From positions 62,001 through 126,000 of the forward strand of contig NZ_CP134228.1 of the NCBI RefSeq assembly GCF_031656215.1: 64,000 nucleotides of DNA. The letters are read 5' to 3'. Source of the stretch: Mesorhizobium koreense (GTDB lineage Bacteria > Pseudomonadota > Alphaproteobacteria > Rhizobiales > Rhizobiaceae). Below are positions 25,657 through 33,452 of the stretch, piece after piece; the stretch's first letter is position 1; every line of letters begins with the position of its first letter. The position numbers and the translations under genes are program-made. The notes beneath the pieces were generated by a model that worked only from the letters and a program-made list of their open reading frames with translations, did not search any database and had not been told where the DNA came from.

Positions 25657-26476
25657 CCGGTTTCCTCCCTGCGCGCCTGTCGTTGGCCACGACGCGTCCG
25701 TCCTCCTGCCTGAAGCCCACTCCAGGTCCCGCACCCGCGCCGAGGAGATCGACCTCGAGTCGGACGAGCTCGGCCGGGTAGCGGATGTGGGCGTAGTAGA
25801 TGATGCGGTTGTCGCCGTCCGCCAACGCGCGTCTTATCTCGACGACCGGGTCCCCAACTCCGATGCCGAGGCAGGAAGCTGTCCTTTCGTCCGACACCGA
25901 AACCCAGATCACCTGCCGCGCGATCGAGATGCGAAGACCGGGCCGCGCCGCGAGCCGGCTCAGCACCGGTGTGGTCGTGAACCCTTCCGGGTCCGTGCGG
26001 AAAAGATCGGCATCGAGATGAACGTCGATCAGGCAGTAGGCGATGTCGTGCCGATAGTGGACGCGCCTCAGGTGCACGTAGGACGGGGCCGGTTCGCCGC
26101 TGACGAAATCGACCGGCGGGCGGTCGACACGTTCCCCGTCAGGCACGGAAAGAGGGCTGACCCGCAGGTTGGCGACCGATTCCAGCATATCCGGCCAATT
26201 GATCGGAAGCTTGAACCAGCGCTGGCTCGACAGGTCCTTGGTGACGAAGGTGCCCGTCCCGCGGCCACGGCGGATGAGGCCTTCGGCCTCGAGCTGTGCC
26301 AGCGCCTCGCGGAGCGTCGAGCGTGCGACGCCGTAGGTGCTCATCAGCGCCTCCAGCGTCGGCAGCTGGTCGCGGATCTTCCATTCGCCTTGCTCGATCC
26401 GTTGGCGCAGGAGCTTGGCGATCTGCAGATAGATAGGCGTGCGGCTGCGCCTGAAGATATCCGGATCGAATGTCAT
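25619..26476 (-). CDS. GntR-family regulator, HutC/UTRA subfamily
   Basis: 285 residues. The N-terminal winged helix (RTPIYLQIAKLLRQRIEQGE, then GVARSTLREALAQLEAEGL and RRGRGTGTFV) is typical GntR. Residues about 95-245 are a UTRA ligand-binding domain (SRLAARPGLRISIARQ, RALADGDNRIIYY). The ATG at 26476 is chosen: AGGA lies 6 bases upstream and the start lies inside an 11-bp inverted repeat likely to be its own operator. It heads the importer/GMC/enolase operon and probably represses it until the substrate or a product binds. The C-terminal 35 residues look like a less-conserved extension overlapping the permease gene. Confidence 0.9.
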   Translation of the reverse strand: MTFDPDIFRRSRTPIYLQIAKLLRQRIEQGEWKIRDQLPTLEALMSTYGVARSTLREALAQLEAEGLIRRGRGTGTFVTKDLSSQRWFKLPINWPDMLESVANLRVSPLSVPDGERVDRPPVDFVSGEPAPSYVHLRRVHYRHDIAYCLIDVHLDADLFRTDPEGFTTTPVLSRLAARPGLRISIARQVIWVSVSDERTASCLGIGVGDPVVEIRRALADGDNRIIYYAHIRYPAELVRLEVDLLGAGAGPGVGFRQEDGRVVANDRRAGRKPDGSAKQRRALRR

Positions 26477-26504
26477 AAAGTTCCTATATACGGACTTTAT
26501 GACA
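26471..26504. promoter_or_regulatory. Perfect 11-bp inverted repeat over the UTRA regulator start codon
   Basis: TGTCATAAAGT (26471-26481) and ACTTTATGACA (26494-26504) are exact inverse copies around a 12-base spacer containing TATATA. The regulator ATG (26476) lies in one arm and its ribosome-binding site in the spacer. A dimer bound here would block initiation of the operon, so autoregulation is likely. Confidence 0.7.
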
Positions 26505-26601
26505 TGGCGCAAGCTCGAGCATTGCTCGAACTACCGAACCTGTGCCGTTTGCAACCTTGAGGGCGGGAAGCCGGTGAAGCGGGCTCGACCCCTTAAATGC
26601 A

Positions 26602-26629
26602 AAAACCCGGCGGTTGCCCGCCGGGTTTT
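26602..26629 (-). terminator. Intrinsic terminator of the minus-strand porin
   Basis: AAAACCCGGCGG (26602-26613) and CCGCCGGGTTTT (26618-26629) form a perfect 12-bp stem with a 4-base loop. Read on the minus strand the stem ends in a run of five T. It lies 21 bases past the porin stop. Confidence 0.9.
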
Positions 26630-26650
26630 CGTCCATTCGGAAGGATCCGA

Positions 26651-27835
26651 TCAGAAGTAACGCGTGAAGCGCAGGAAGCCCGACACGGTTCCGTCGAGGT
26701 GCTCGGCCTTCGTGTAGACGATTTCCGGACGAACCTCGAAGTTCTTGACCGGGGTCCAGACGGCCGACACTTCCGCCGCCCAAGCCGACGTGCCGTTTAC
26801 GGTGTCGTCGCCGCCGGCAATGTAAGCATCGCCGAAGTACTGACCCGACACGATCAAGCCGAGGTCCGGGGTCGCCTGGTAGAGGAACGAGGCGAGGACC
26901 GACCACTCGGGCTGGCCGAGATCGACGCCACCCGGGAAGGCGGCATTGGTCAGAGTGTAGCCGTTGAGCGGGCCGCCCGGGCCGTATTCGCTATCCGAGC
27001 CGTTGTAGTAGCCGATGATCTTGAGGGCAGATCCGGGCATCGACGGGATGTTGAACAGAGCCGAACCCGACAGCGCCCAGCCGGCGTCGCCACCGACCGC
27101 GAGACCTGTGCGATCGTGATCGTAGGCACCCGTCAAAGCAACCGCGCCCCAAGCCGCGCCGTAGCCGATACGGCCGACGACGTTCGGCATGTAGTTGAGC
27201 TCGTCCTTCGGGTCTTCCAGCGAGATCGCGCCGTAGAGGCCGGTCTTGCCGCCGAACTCGTAACGGATCTGAGCCCGCTCCGTGTAGCCGTAGTAGAGAC
27301 CGCCCCAAGAGAAGGAGCCGTAGTTCAGCGTCGAGTTGTTGAACTGGTAGAACCACGCGCTCTCGCCGTAGCCGGCTGCGAACCCGCCGAGCTGGACGAA
27401 GGCCTGGTCGATGCCGACAGGGCCGTCACCGAACTTCGACTGCTGGTCCCAGGACGCCTGCAGGCGCATCCAGCCGCGCAGCGTGCCCCACTCGGTCTCC
27501 GAACGCGCATCGAAGTTGATGCGAACGCGCGAGCCGGTCTGCCAACCCGTGTGGGCGGCAAACGGACCGAAATCGTGATCGTCATTGTAGTAGTAGCCCG
27601 GCGTGTCGTTGGCATCCTGGCGACTGGTGGCGCCGACCTGGAACCAGACATAGCCATTGATGGACAGGCAGGTTTCGGTGCCCGGGATATAGAAGAAGCC
27701 GGCGCCGTAGGCGTCGCACACCCTCACGTAATCCACGGGTTCCGGTTCAGGGGCCATCACCGCGTCCGCGGCGCGTGCGCCGGAGACAGCGAGGAGGGCC
27801 GCTGCGGAGCCGAGGATAAGGCTCTTGATTTTCAT
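26651..27835 (-). CDS. Outer-membrane porin, Omp2-like (first of an inverted pair)
   Basis: 394-residue trimeric-type porin of the rhizobial/Brucella Omp2 family (16-stranded barrel expected). The signal peptide MKIKSLILGSAAALLAVSG ends at ARA-AD. The mature protein begins with EPEPVDYVRVCDAYGAGFFY, including the conserved cysteine paired with C in ETCLSING, and ends in FLRFTRYF, with the terminal phenylalanine needed for barrel assembly. Loop regions differ from the paralogue at 28939. The ATG at 27835 has GGAGG 7 bases upstream. It forms general diffusion pores. Confidence 0.93.
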   Translation of the reverse strand: MKIKSLILGSAAALLAVSGARAADAVMAPEPEPVDYVRVCDAYGAGFFYIPGTETCLSINGYVWFQVGATSRQDANDTPGYYYNDDHDFGPFAAHTGWQTGSRVRINFDARSETEWGTLRGWMRLQASWDQQSKFGDGPVGIDQAFVQLGGFAAGYGESAWFYQFNNSTLNYGSFSWGGLYYGYTERAQIRYEFGGKTGLYGAISLEDPKDELNYMPNVVGRIGYGAAWGAVALTGAYDHDRTGLAVGGDAGWALSGSALFNIPSMPGSALKIIGYYNGSDSEYGPGGPLNGYTLTNAAFPGGVDLGQPEWSVLASFLYQATPDLGLIVSGQYFGDAYIAGGDDTVNGTSAWAAEVSAVWTPVKNFEVRPEIVYTKAEHLDGTVSGFLRFTRYF

Positions 27836-27852
27836 TTTCTGACCTCCAGTCA
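27657..27852 (-). repeat. Inverted repeat, copy 1 (196 bp, 5' end of porin gene)
   Basis: Read on the minus strand from 27852, this segment is base-for-base identical to 28922-29117. It runs from TGACTGGAGG in the leader through the signal peptide and first strand; the first mismatch is a silent third-position change. The identity starts abruptly, since the sequences upstream of the two leaders are unrelated. Confidence 0.9.
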
Positions 27853-28855
27853 AAAGTTAAAAAGCGGGTCTGGGTACTTTATGCTGAAGGACAGCGTTCC
27901 CTGCCCCATCCCCAATGCCGAAAAAGACACGCCTGCGCGCCCCTTCTCCAGACATGACATTACGCAAGAGCGCACGCCGCGCAATCGGGATCGGCCTTTT
28001 CGCACAAAAGGTAGAGCTCTATCGTGCCACCCTGTTGCAGAATGGCCACGTTTTCGCCACGCTGGAAACCATTCGTTAAAGTTTGAGGCACTGAAAGCCC
28101 TTGCAAGCCGGGAAACAGGGCGAAACGGCGGCCGGCTTTGATTCGGAGCTGTTTCTTTCGCTCGGGGGAAGGTCTCTTTTCGCTCACGTCCGTAGGCTGC
28201 TTGCGCGCATCGGCTTCGCGGGGGCGCGGCATAAGCCGCGACGCCCGGTCGGGCATTTGGGATGTGTCTCGTTTGGAAGCCATTGTTCTTTATACATATT
28301 TCTCCGCCCTGCACCCGGCAGCCCCTCTGCCCCGCAAAGCTATCCGTCTTGTCATCGCGCATGCTTCAGCTCCACCACGCTGCCTTGCGGCCCTGTCATT
28401 GCACATTCGGGAAGATGGGCGACCGTAAGCTCGCTCATCTAATAGTATGTGCGACCTTGCGGTCGCCCGTCCGGCGCGCACTGACCTGGGCCCATCCATC
28501 CCGTTAGCATCGGACCGGCCGGCATTCGCCGGGGGTTTCCGCAGGCCGTCGCGTCATACGGCGCCATACTCCCCCGCTACCGCTTACATGGGCAATCGAC
28601 CCCCCGTTGATCACCAGGGGAGGCCGCCGACCCAAAGGGTGGAGACGTTCGGGACTCCGGACAGATCCGCCGGCACTCCACGGCCCGTCGACCACTTCGC
28701 CGGATACGCCGGGCCCTCGCCGCATTCCCGCCGTCGCGACACGCGTTTCCGCAGGAGAGACTGGCAGCGATTATGCGGCGGGGGCCGAGGGCGTGGAGAA
28801 AAAGAGGCGAAGAAAATCTAAATAGTGAATGGAAAGAATGAGTTGGAGGAATGGT
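27853..28855. other. Long spacer between the divergent porins, no supported gene
   Basis: About 1 kb between the two leaders. It should contain both promoters. Several frames are open, for example a plus-strand frame ending at 28821 and another ending at 28825 with a basic tail EKKRRRKSK, but none has a good ribosome-binding site or a recognisable domain, and they overlap one another. Leader-proximal DNA of the minus-strand porin is AT-rich (27851-27893). Confidence 0.5.
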
Positions 28856-28887
28856 AGCTGCCGATTTTTCCACGTTTCGGCAGTTTT
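28856..28887 (+). terminator. Terminator-like hairpin in the leader of the plus-strand porin
   Basis: AGCTGCCGA (28856-28864) pairs with TCGGCAGTT (28877-28885, one G-U) and is followed by TTTT. It stands 52 bases before the porin ATG. It may end a transcript from the spacer, or act as an attenuator if the porin promoter lies upstream of it. Confidence 0.5.
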
Positions 28888-28921
28888 CCGGGAGCAGCCG
28901 GCCGCTGAAAATTGACGATTC

Positions 28922-29117
28922 TGACTGGAGGTCAGAAAATGAAAATCAAGAGCCTTATCCTCGGCTCCGCAGCGGCCCTCCTCGCTGTCTCCGGCGCACG
29001 CGCCGCGGACGCGGTGATGGCCCCTGAACCGGAACCCGTGGATTACGTGAGGGTGTGCGACGCCTACGGCGCCGGCTTCTTCTATATCCCGGGCACCGAA
29101 ACCTGCCTGTCCATCAA
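28922..29117 (+). repeat. Inverted repeat, copy 2 (196 bp, 5' end of porin gene)
   Basis: Exact inverse partner of 27657-27852. It includes CTGAC-TGGAG-GTCAG directly before the ATG, a small hairpin with the Shine-Dalgarno GGAGG in its loop and right arm. The lack of even silent differences over 196 bases points to recent duplication or gene conversion. Confidence 0.9.
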
Positions 29118-30117
29118 CGGCTATGTCTGGTTCCAGGTCGGTGCCACCAGCCAGAAAAACGACAATGACTCGCAGGGTTACTATTTCGGCCCAAGCGCAA
29201 AAACTCCGGGCTACAATAATGACGGCTGGAACACCGGCAGCCGTGTCCGCATCAACTTCGATGCACGTTCGGAGACCGAGTGGGGCACGCTGCGCGGCTG
29301 GATGCGTCTCCAGGCCGACTGGAATCCGTCGGCTGGCAAAACGGGGGGTGCATCCGACGGCGGCGTCGCCATCGACCAGGCCTGGGTGCAGCTCGGCGGG
29401 TTCATCGCCGGCTACGGCGAGAGCGCGTGGTTCTACCAGTTCAACAACTCGGCGCTGAACTACGGCTCCTTCTCCTGGGGCGGCCTCTACTATGGCTACC
29501 AGGAGCGGTCCTCGATCCGCTACGAGTTCGGCGGCAAGACCGGCCTCTACGGGGTGATCTCGCTGGAAGATCCGGCCGACGAATACAGCTACATGCCTGA
29601 CGTCGTCGGTCGCATCGGCTACGGCGCGGCCTGGGGCGCGGTTGATCTCGTGGCGGCCTACGACCATGACCGCAATGGCGGGAACGGTGCTCTCGACGAC
29701 GGCAACAAGAGCGCGATTGCTCTGTCCGCCGGCTTGTTGCTCAATGTACCGTCCATGCCGGGCTCGGCCTTCAAGCTCGTCGGCTATTACAACAGCGCCG
29801 ACAGCAACTACGGCCCGGGTTCGCCGCTCACGAATACTTGGTTTGGCGGTGGCCAGCCTGAGTACTCGGTCCTCGCCTCGTTCCTCTACCAGGCGACCCC
29901 GACCCTCGGCTTGATCGTGTCCGGCCAGTACTTCAGCGATGTCTACGCTGTCGGGACCAAGGACAAAATCGATGACTCAGCGTCCTGGGCGGCTGAAGTG
30001 TCGGCCGTGTGGACCCCGGTCAAGAACTTCGAGGTTCGTCCGGAAATCGTCTACACGAAGGCCGATCATTTCGACGGCACCGTGTCCGGTTACCTGCGCT
30101 TCACGCGCTACTTCTAA
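28939..30117 (+). CDS. Outer-membrane porin, Omp2-like (second of an inverted pair)
   Basis: 392 residues, with a signal peptide and first strand identical to those of the porin at 26651-27835. The middle differs in putative surface loops (for example an insert reading PSAGKTGGASDGGVAIDQ), and the last 40 residues are again almost the same, ending YLRFTRYF. This pattern of conserved ends and divergent loops is that of the Brucella omp2a/omp2b pair, where only one copy is strongly expressed at a time. The ATG at 28939 has GGAGG 7 bases upstream. It forms a pore in the outer membrane. Confidence 0.93.
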   Translation: MKIKSLILGSAAALLAVSGARAADAVMAPEPEPVDYVRVCDAYGAGFFYIPGTETCLSINGYVWFQVGATSQKNDNDSQGYYFGPSAKTPGYNNDGWNTGSRVRINFDARSETEWGTLRGWMRLQADWNPSAGKTGGASDGGVAIDQAWVQLGGFIAGYGESAWFYQFNNSALNYGSFSWGGLYYGYQERSSIRYEFGGKTGLYGVISLEDPADEYSYMPDVVGRIGYGAAWGAVDLVAAYDHDRNGGNGALDDGNKSAIALSAGLLLNVPSMPGSAFKLVGYYNSADSNYGPGSPLTNTWFGGGQPEYSVLASFLYQATPTLGLIVSGQYFSDVYAVGTKDKIDDSASWAAEVSAVWTPVKNFEVRPEIVYTKADHFDGTVSGYLRFTRYF

Positions 30118-30125
30118 GAAAACGA

Positions 30126-30156
30126 GACGGCCGGCGGAAATTCCGCCGGCCGTTTC
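30126..30156 (+). terminator. Intrinsic terminator of the plus-strand porin
   Basis: ACGGCCGGCGG and CCGCCGGCCGT (30127-30152 overall) form an 11-bp or longer GC-rich stem around AAATT, followed by TTTC. It lies 10 bases past the porin stop. Confidence 0.88.
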
Positions 30157-30346
30157 TTACTATTTCGGCGGGCCGGGTCGAATCGAGAGACCCGACCTTC
30201 CAAGCGGGGTTGTATTCGGCAGTTTTTTCTGCCTTTCTCGGGCTCTCGAGGGGTCGGGGAGGGGTTGGGGGATGGCCGGTATCGGGCTTGACGGGGAAAG
30301 ACGTACGTTCATTCGGCGTCTGCGGCTCTAACTGGCCACCCGAAAT

Positions 30347-31213
30347 ATGAGCTATTCAGCATTAGCCCTGCTTGAAGATCCGGTTCAATCCGCCGAGGTC
30401 TTTACAATTGGCGAACTGGCAGGCCGCTATTCCGACCTCCTCTGGGAAAAAGGAAGGCACAAGGACAATGTGCGATCCTTTCTCGGTGAAATCGACGAGA
30501 TTTTCGCGGGAAAGCGGTTCGACACCTTCGATCAGCAGATGCTTGATGGCCTGATCGGGACCTTGCGCCGGCGCCACAACAGCAATGCGACCATCAACCG
30601 AAAGATGGCCGCACTGAGTAAGCTGCTGCGGAAGGCGCATAAGATGGGTGACGTAATCAGCCTGCCCGAATTCACACGCCAGAAGGAAACCCAGGGGCGG
30701 ATAAGATTCCTTGAATTTGACGAGGAAGACCGCCTTTTTTCCGCCATCCGTGCCTACTCGGAGGATTACTACCGCCTCTGCGTCTTTCTCGTCGATAGCG
30801 GGGCCAGGCTCGGAGAGGCAATCGGCCTGCGCTGGGGCGATATCCACGACGGCAGGGTTACTTTCTGGCTTACCAAGTCGGGAAGGAGCCGATCCGTTCC
30901 GTTGACGGGCCGGGCCCTCGAGGCGGTCTCGCAGGCCATGGGACGGGCCGGCGGTCCCTTCCTGGGGATCAGCCAGGCCAAATTCCGCCAGGCCTGGCAT
31001 GACGCCAGGGCACAGGCCGGCCTCGGCGCGGAGAGCCAGGTCGTTCCCCACTGCCTTCGCCACACTTGTGCCTCGCGCCTGGTTCGCGGCGGCATAGATA
31101 TAAGGCGCGTGCAGATGTGGCTGGGGCATCAAACCCTGCAGATGACGATGCGCTACGCACATCTCGCGACCCACGACCTCGACGTCTGCGTTTCCGTGCT
31201 GGAACAGCGATAA
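30347..31213 (+). CDS. Tyrosine recombinase / phage-type integrase (lone)
   Basis: 288 residues. A SAM-like core-binding domain (about residues 20-105) is followed by the catalytic domain with every expected residue: R154 in SGARLGEA, K177, H235 and R238 in HCLRHTC, H261 in WLGHQ and Y270 in MRYAHL. It should cut and rejoin DNA through the tyrosine. It stands alone between the porins and RlpA, with no excisionase, phage gene or tRNA beside it. Its role may be resolution or integration of a lost element, or site-specific inversion nearby. Length fits XerC/D-like or short integrases. Confidence 0.88.
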   Translation: MSYSALALLEDPVQSAEVFTIGELAGRYSDLLWEKGRHKDNVRSFLGEIDEIFAGKRFDTFDQQMLDGLIGTLRRRHNSNATINRKMAALSKLLRKAHKMGDVISLPEFTRQKETQGRIRFLEFDEEDRLFSAIRAYSEDYYRLCVFLVDSGARLGEAIGLRWGDIHDGRVTFWLTKSGRSRSVPLTGRALEAVSQAMGRAGGPFLGISQAKFRQAWHDARAQAGLGAESQVVPHCLRHTCASRLVRGGIDIRRVQMWLGHQTLQMTMRYAHLATHDLDVCVSVLEQR

Positions 31214-31241
31214 CCCGCAGCGACCGGCGGCAATACGCTCC

Positions 31242-31272
31242 CATCATCCTCGGGCTTGCCCGAAGACCTGCT
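31242..31272. repeat. Degenerate copy of an alphaproteobacterial intergenic palindrome
   Basis: TCGGGC-TT-GCCCGA (31250-31263), flanked by CATCATCC and AGACCTGC, resembles the small REP/RIME-like palindromes common between genes in rhizobia. Only one arm set is intact. It lies between the recombinase and the RlpA-like gene. Confidence 0.4.
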
Positions 31273-31433
31273 AATGCTGCCAGATTGGAGCCGGCGCCTT
31301 GGTGCCCTCACAAATGTAATCTACCGATTCAAAGCGTGTTCCCCTGCCCTGGAACCGACGCGTGATCGTCACATTTGCCGCCCCATTTCGCCCTTAGGCG
31401 GCTTGGCATACGAAAACAGGGCGCAAGCAAGGA

Positions 31434-31787
31434 ATGAAATCTGCATCGGCTCTCGCGGCCGCCGTCGCGATCGGGATCGCTTCGGGCGCCGCGACCGTCC
31501 CCGCCGCCGCGCAATGCGGCCGCGCCTCTTGGTATGCGCTTCACAGCCGCACGGCGTCGGGGGAACGTATGAACCCGGCCGCCATGACCGCCGCCCACCG
31601 CACGCTGCCCTTCGGCACAAGGGTGCGCGTAACCAACCGCCGCAATGGCAAGGTCGTCATGGTCAGGATCAACGACCGCGGTCCATTCGTGCGAGGACGC
31701 GTCCTCGACCTCTCAAGGGCCGCCGCCCGCAAGCTCGGCTTCGTCCATTCAGGGCATACTTCGGTGTGCTTCGCCAGCGCTGAGTGA
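31434..31787 (+). CDS. RlpA-like double-psi beta-barrel protein
   Basis: 117-residue exported protein. The signal peptide ends at about residue 26 (PAAA-QC). The mature domain is one RlpA-type double-psi barrel: [36 protein letters not shown], then [20 protein letters not shown]. Larger RlpA proteins cleave naked glycan strands at the septum; this short form lacks a lipobox and SPOR domain. Its 3' end overlaps the convergent ATP-grasp gene by 39 bases. The role is probably in the cell wall, but activity is not proven. Confidence 0.88.
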   Translation: MKSASALAAAVAIGIASGAATVPAAAQCGRASWYALHSRTASGERMNPAAMTAAHRTLPFGTRVRVTNRRNGKVVMVRINDRGPFVRGRVLDLSRAAARKLGFVHSGHTSVCFASAE

Positions 31788-32858
31788 CGGATCGCGGATG
31801 AGCCGGTTGGCCGCCGTCGCGGCCATTGCTTCGGCGAGTTCCAGTCCCCAGTTCTCGAGGCAATAGGCGCGGAAGTCGAAGCAGGGCAGGCCGGGGCATA
31901 CTTCGAATTCGATGAGGTGGACGATATCGTCCGCCTCGACGCGCAGGTCCATGGAGAATACGTCCGCAAGACCGAGACCGCCGATGAGCCGCGCGGCGAT
32001 GTCACGTATGGCGCGGTCGGCGCGAGGCTGTACGCCGCAGACGGCATGCAGCCGAGGTTCGGAACGGCTTCCCTCTTCCCTCGCCCTGGTTCCGGTCTCG
32101 CCATAAAGCGCCATGCTGTCGGCCATGGTCTGGAAGTCCGAGCCGGAATCGACGAAGCAGATCCCAAGCCGTTCCATGCCGGCTCGCGGTTCCACGGAGA
32201 GGAAGCTTGCACGGACGTTGCGGCCGTCGACATAAGGCTGCACGATCGCGTCGTCCCGGTAATGGGCGTGGATGCGGCGGGAGAGTTCCAGCGCCCCTGC
32301 GGGCGAGGCGCAGCGGGAATCCTCCCAGATGCCGATCTTGGCGCCGAGTCGGTTCGGCTTGACGAAATAGCCGCTGGCCGAAGCGGGCGGAGGAACGATC
32401 CACTCGCCGCCGCGTGCAAGCCCGGCCGCCGGCGCCGGCAGCCCGAGCGCCCGCATCACGCTTCCGGCACGAAACTTGTCCTGGCAGAGCGCGGAGACGG
32501 AATCGTCCGCCCCAATGGTCGGCAAGCCGTAAAGGCGGGCAAGCGCCGGGGCCGCGCCGCCCCGGAAATAGGCGATGCCGTCGGTCAGCGTCCACACGAG
32601 CGTCGTCGCCGGATCGCAATCCTGAAACGAGGCCGGAGCGTCGTCGAGCGCGATAGGCCGGAAGGCGACGCCACGCTCCGCGCAGGCTCGCTCAAGCATT
32701 CCGAACTCCGGCTCCATGTCCGTCGATTGCGCCAGATAGGAGGTGATTTCCGAAATGCACGGCTCGACGAAGCCTGCGGCCGCAAGCCTTCGACGACACG
32801 CGGCCTCGCTCTCATGAACGAGGATCAGCGTGGGCCGGCCAATTGTCTTCGGCGTCAT
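31749..32858 (-). CDS. ATP-grasp protein, D-Ala-D-Ala-ligase-like
   Basis: 369 residues. The N-terminal part holds [18 protein letters not shown], the region before the ATP-grasp fold in D-alanine-D-alanine ligases. [14 protein letters not shown] is the ATP-binding lysine strand, and the metal-binding end reads [16 protein letters not shown], where ligases usually have EVNTLPG. It would join a carboxylate to an amine or thiol with ATP. Both the substrate-binding loops and the EVC variation make a true D-Ala ligase unlikely. Its ATG overlaps the frameshifted MBL gene (ATGA), placing it last in a three-gene operon. Confidence 0.75.
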   Translation of the reverse strand: MTPKTIGRPTLILVHESEAACRRRLAAAGFVEPCISEITSYLAQSTDMEPEFGMLERACAERGVAFRPIALDDAPASFQDCDPATTLVWTLTDGIAYFRGGAAPALARLYGLPTIGADDSVSALCQDKFRAGSVMRALGLPAPAAGLARGGEWIVPPPASASGYFVKPNRLGAKIGIWEDSRCASPAGALELSRRIHAHYRDDAIVQPYVDGRNVRASFLSVEPRAGMERLGICFVDSGSDFQTMADSMALYGETGTRAREEGSRSEPRLHAVCGVQPRADRAIRDIAARLIGGLGLADVFSMDLRVEADDIVHLIEFEVCPGLPCFDFRAYCLENWGLELAEAMAATAANRLIRDPSLSAGEAHRSMP

Positions 32859-33452
32859 CGGGAACTCTCTCGTCGGTGTCGGTCGATCCGATCGAGGAAC
32901 GCCGAACGAGAGAGAATTGCACCATGGCCGGGCAAAGCTAGTTGGAAATCGACCTGGCCAAGACGCCGGTGCGACAGAAACAGGGCTTCGCGGTCGGCGC
33001 CCGGAATGTCGTCATGGATATGGCCGTCATGGATCGTATCCGCCGGAAACAGCAGGCCGGCCGCCGCGCAGGACCGGTCGTCCCGACAGATAGGGCAGGG
33101 CCTGCGTGGCTGCCGGATCCGGCCGCATAAAAATTGCCGCCTCGGCCGGATGGCCATAGCGCTCGCCGGCAAGATGAAGCATGCCGATATGATCGAAATG
33201 GCTGTGCGTGGCGATCGCCACCAGCGGTTTCTCCGGATCGGTGCGCAGGCCATCGAGCGAAGAGCAGAACCCCCAGCCGCCGTCGATCAGGCAGTCGCGG
33301 TCAGTATCCTCCAGAAGGTAGAAATAACTCCGTTCGCCGGGCAGCAGCGCCACCTCGGAAAGCCGCTTCACGCAGGGCACGACCTGTTCGACGACGAGAC
33401 CCCTGACACCGCATTCAAGCGACCGCCATGAGACAGCCTGCGAGTGCGTCAC
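32855..33452 (-). pseudogene. Frameshifted metallo-beta-lactamase-fold hydrolase gene
   Basis: Two frames together make one MBL protein. The first starts at GTG 33452, overlapping the SDR stop, and reads SYFYLLEDTDRDCLIDGGWG and ATHSHFDHIG, the HxHxDH metal motif. Past GRPVL near 33075 it runs into a stop at a GC-rich tract, while the frame one base over continues AAGLLFPADTIHDGHIHDDI and LALPGHGAILSR to a stop at 32855. The total of 598 bases is 3n+1, so one base is extra or two are missing. Either a real mutation or a sequencing error would explain it. If intact, it would be a Zn hydrolase of about 199 residues. Confidence 0.8.

Noticed and set aside
26597-28141. 514-codon plus-strand frame over the first porin
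   Set aside because: Antisense shadow of the porin gene, which has a signal peptide, barrel end and terminator on the minus strand.
28447-28821. 124-codon plus-strand frame in the porin spacer
   Set aside because: Low complexity, no ribosome-binding site, and overlapped by another open frame ending at 28825. Mentioned only as possible transcript context.
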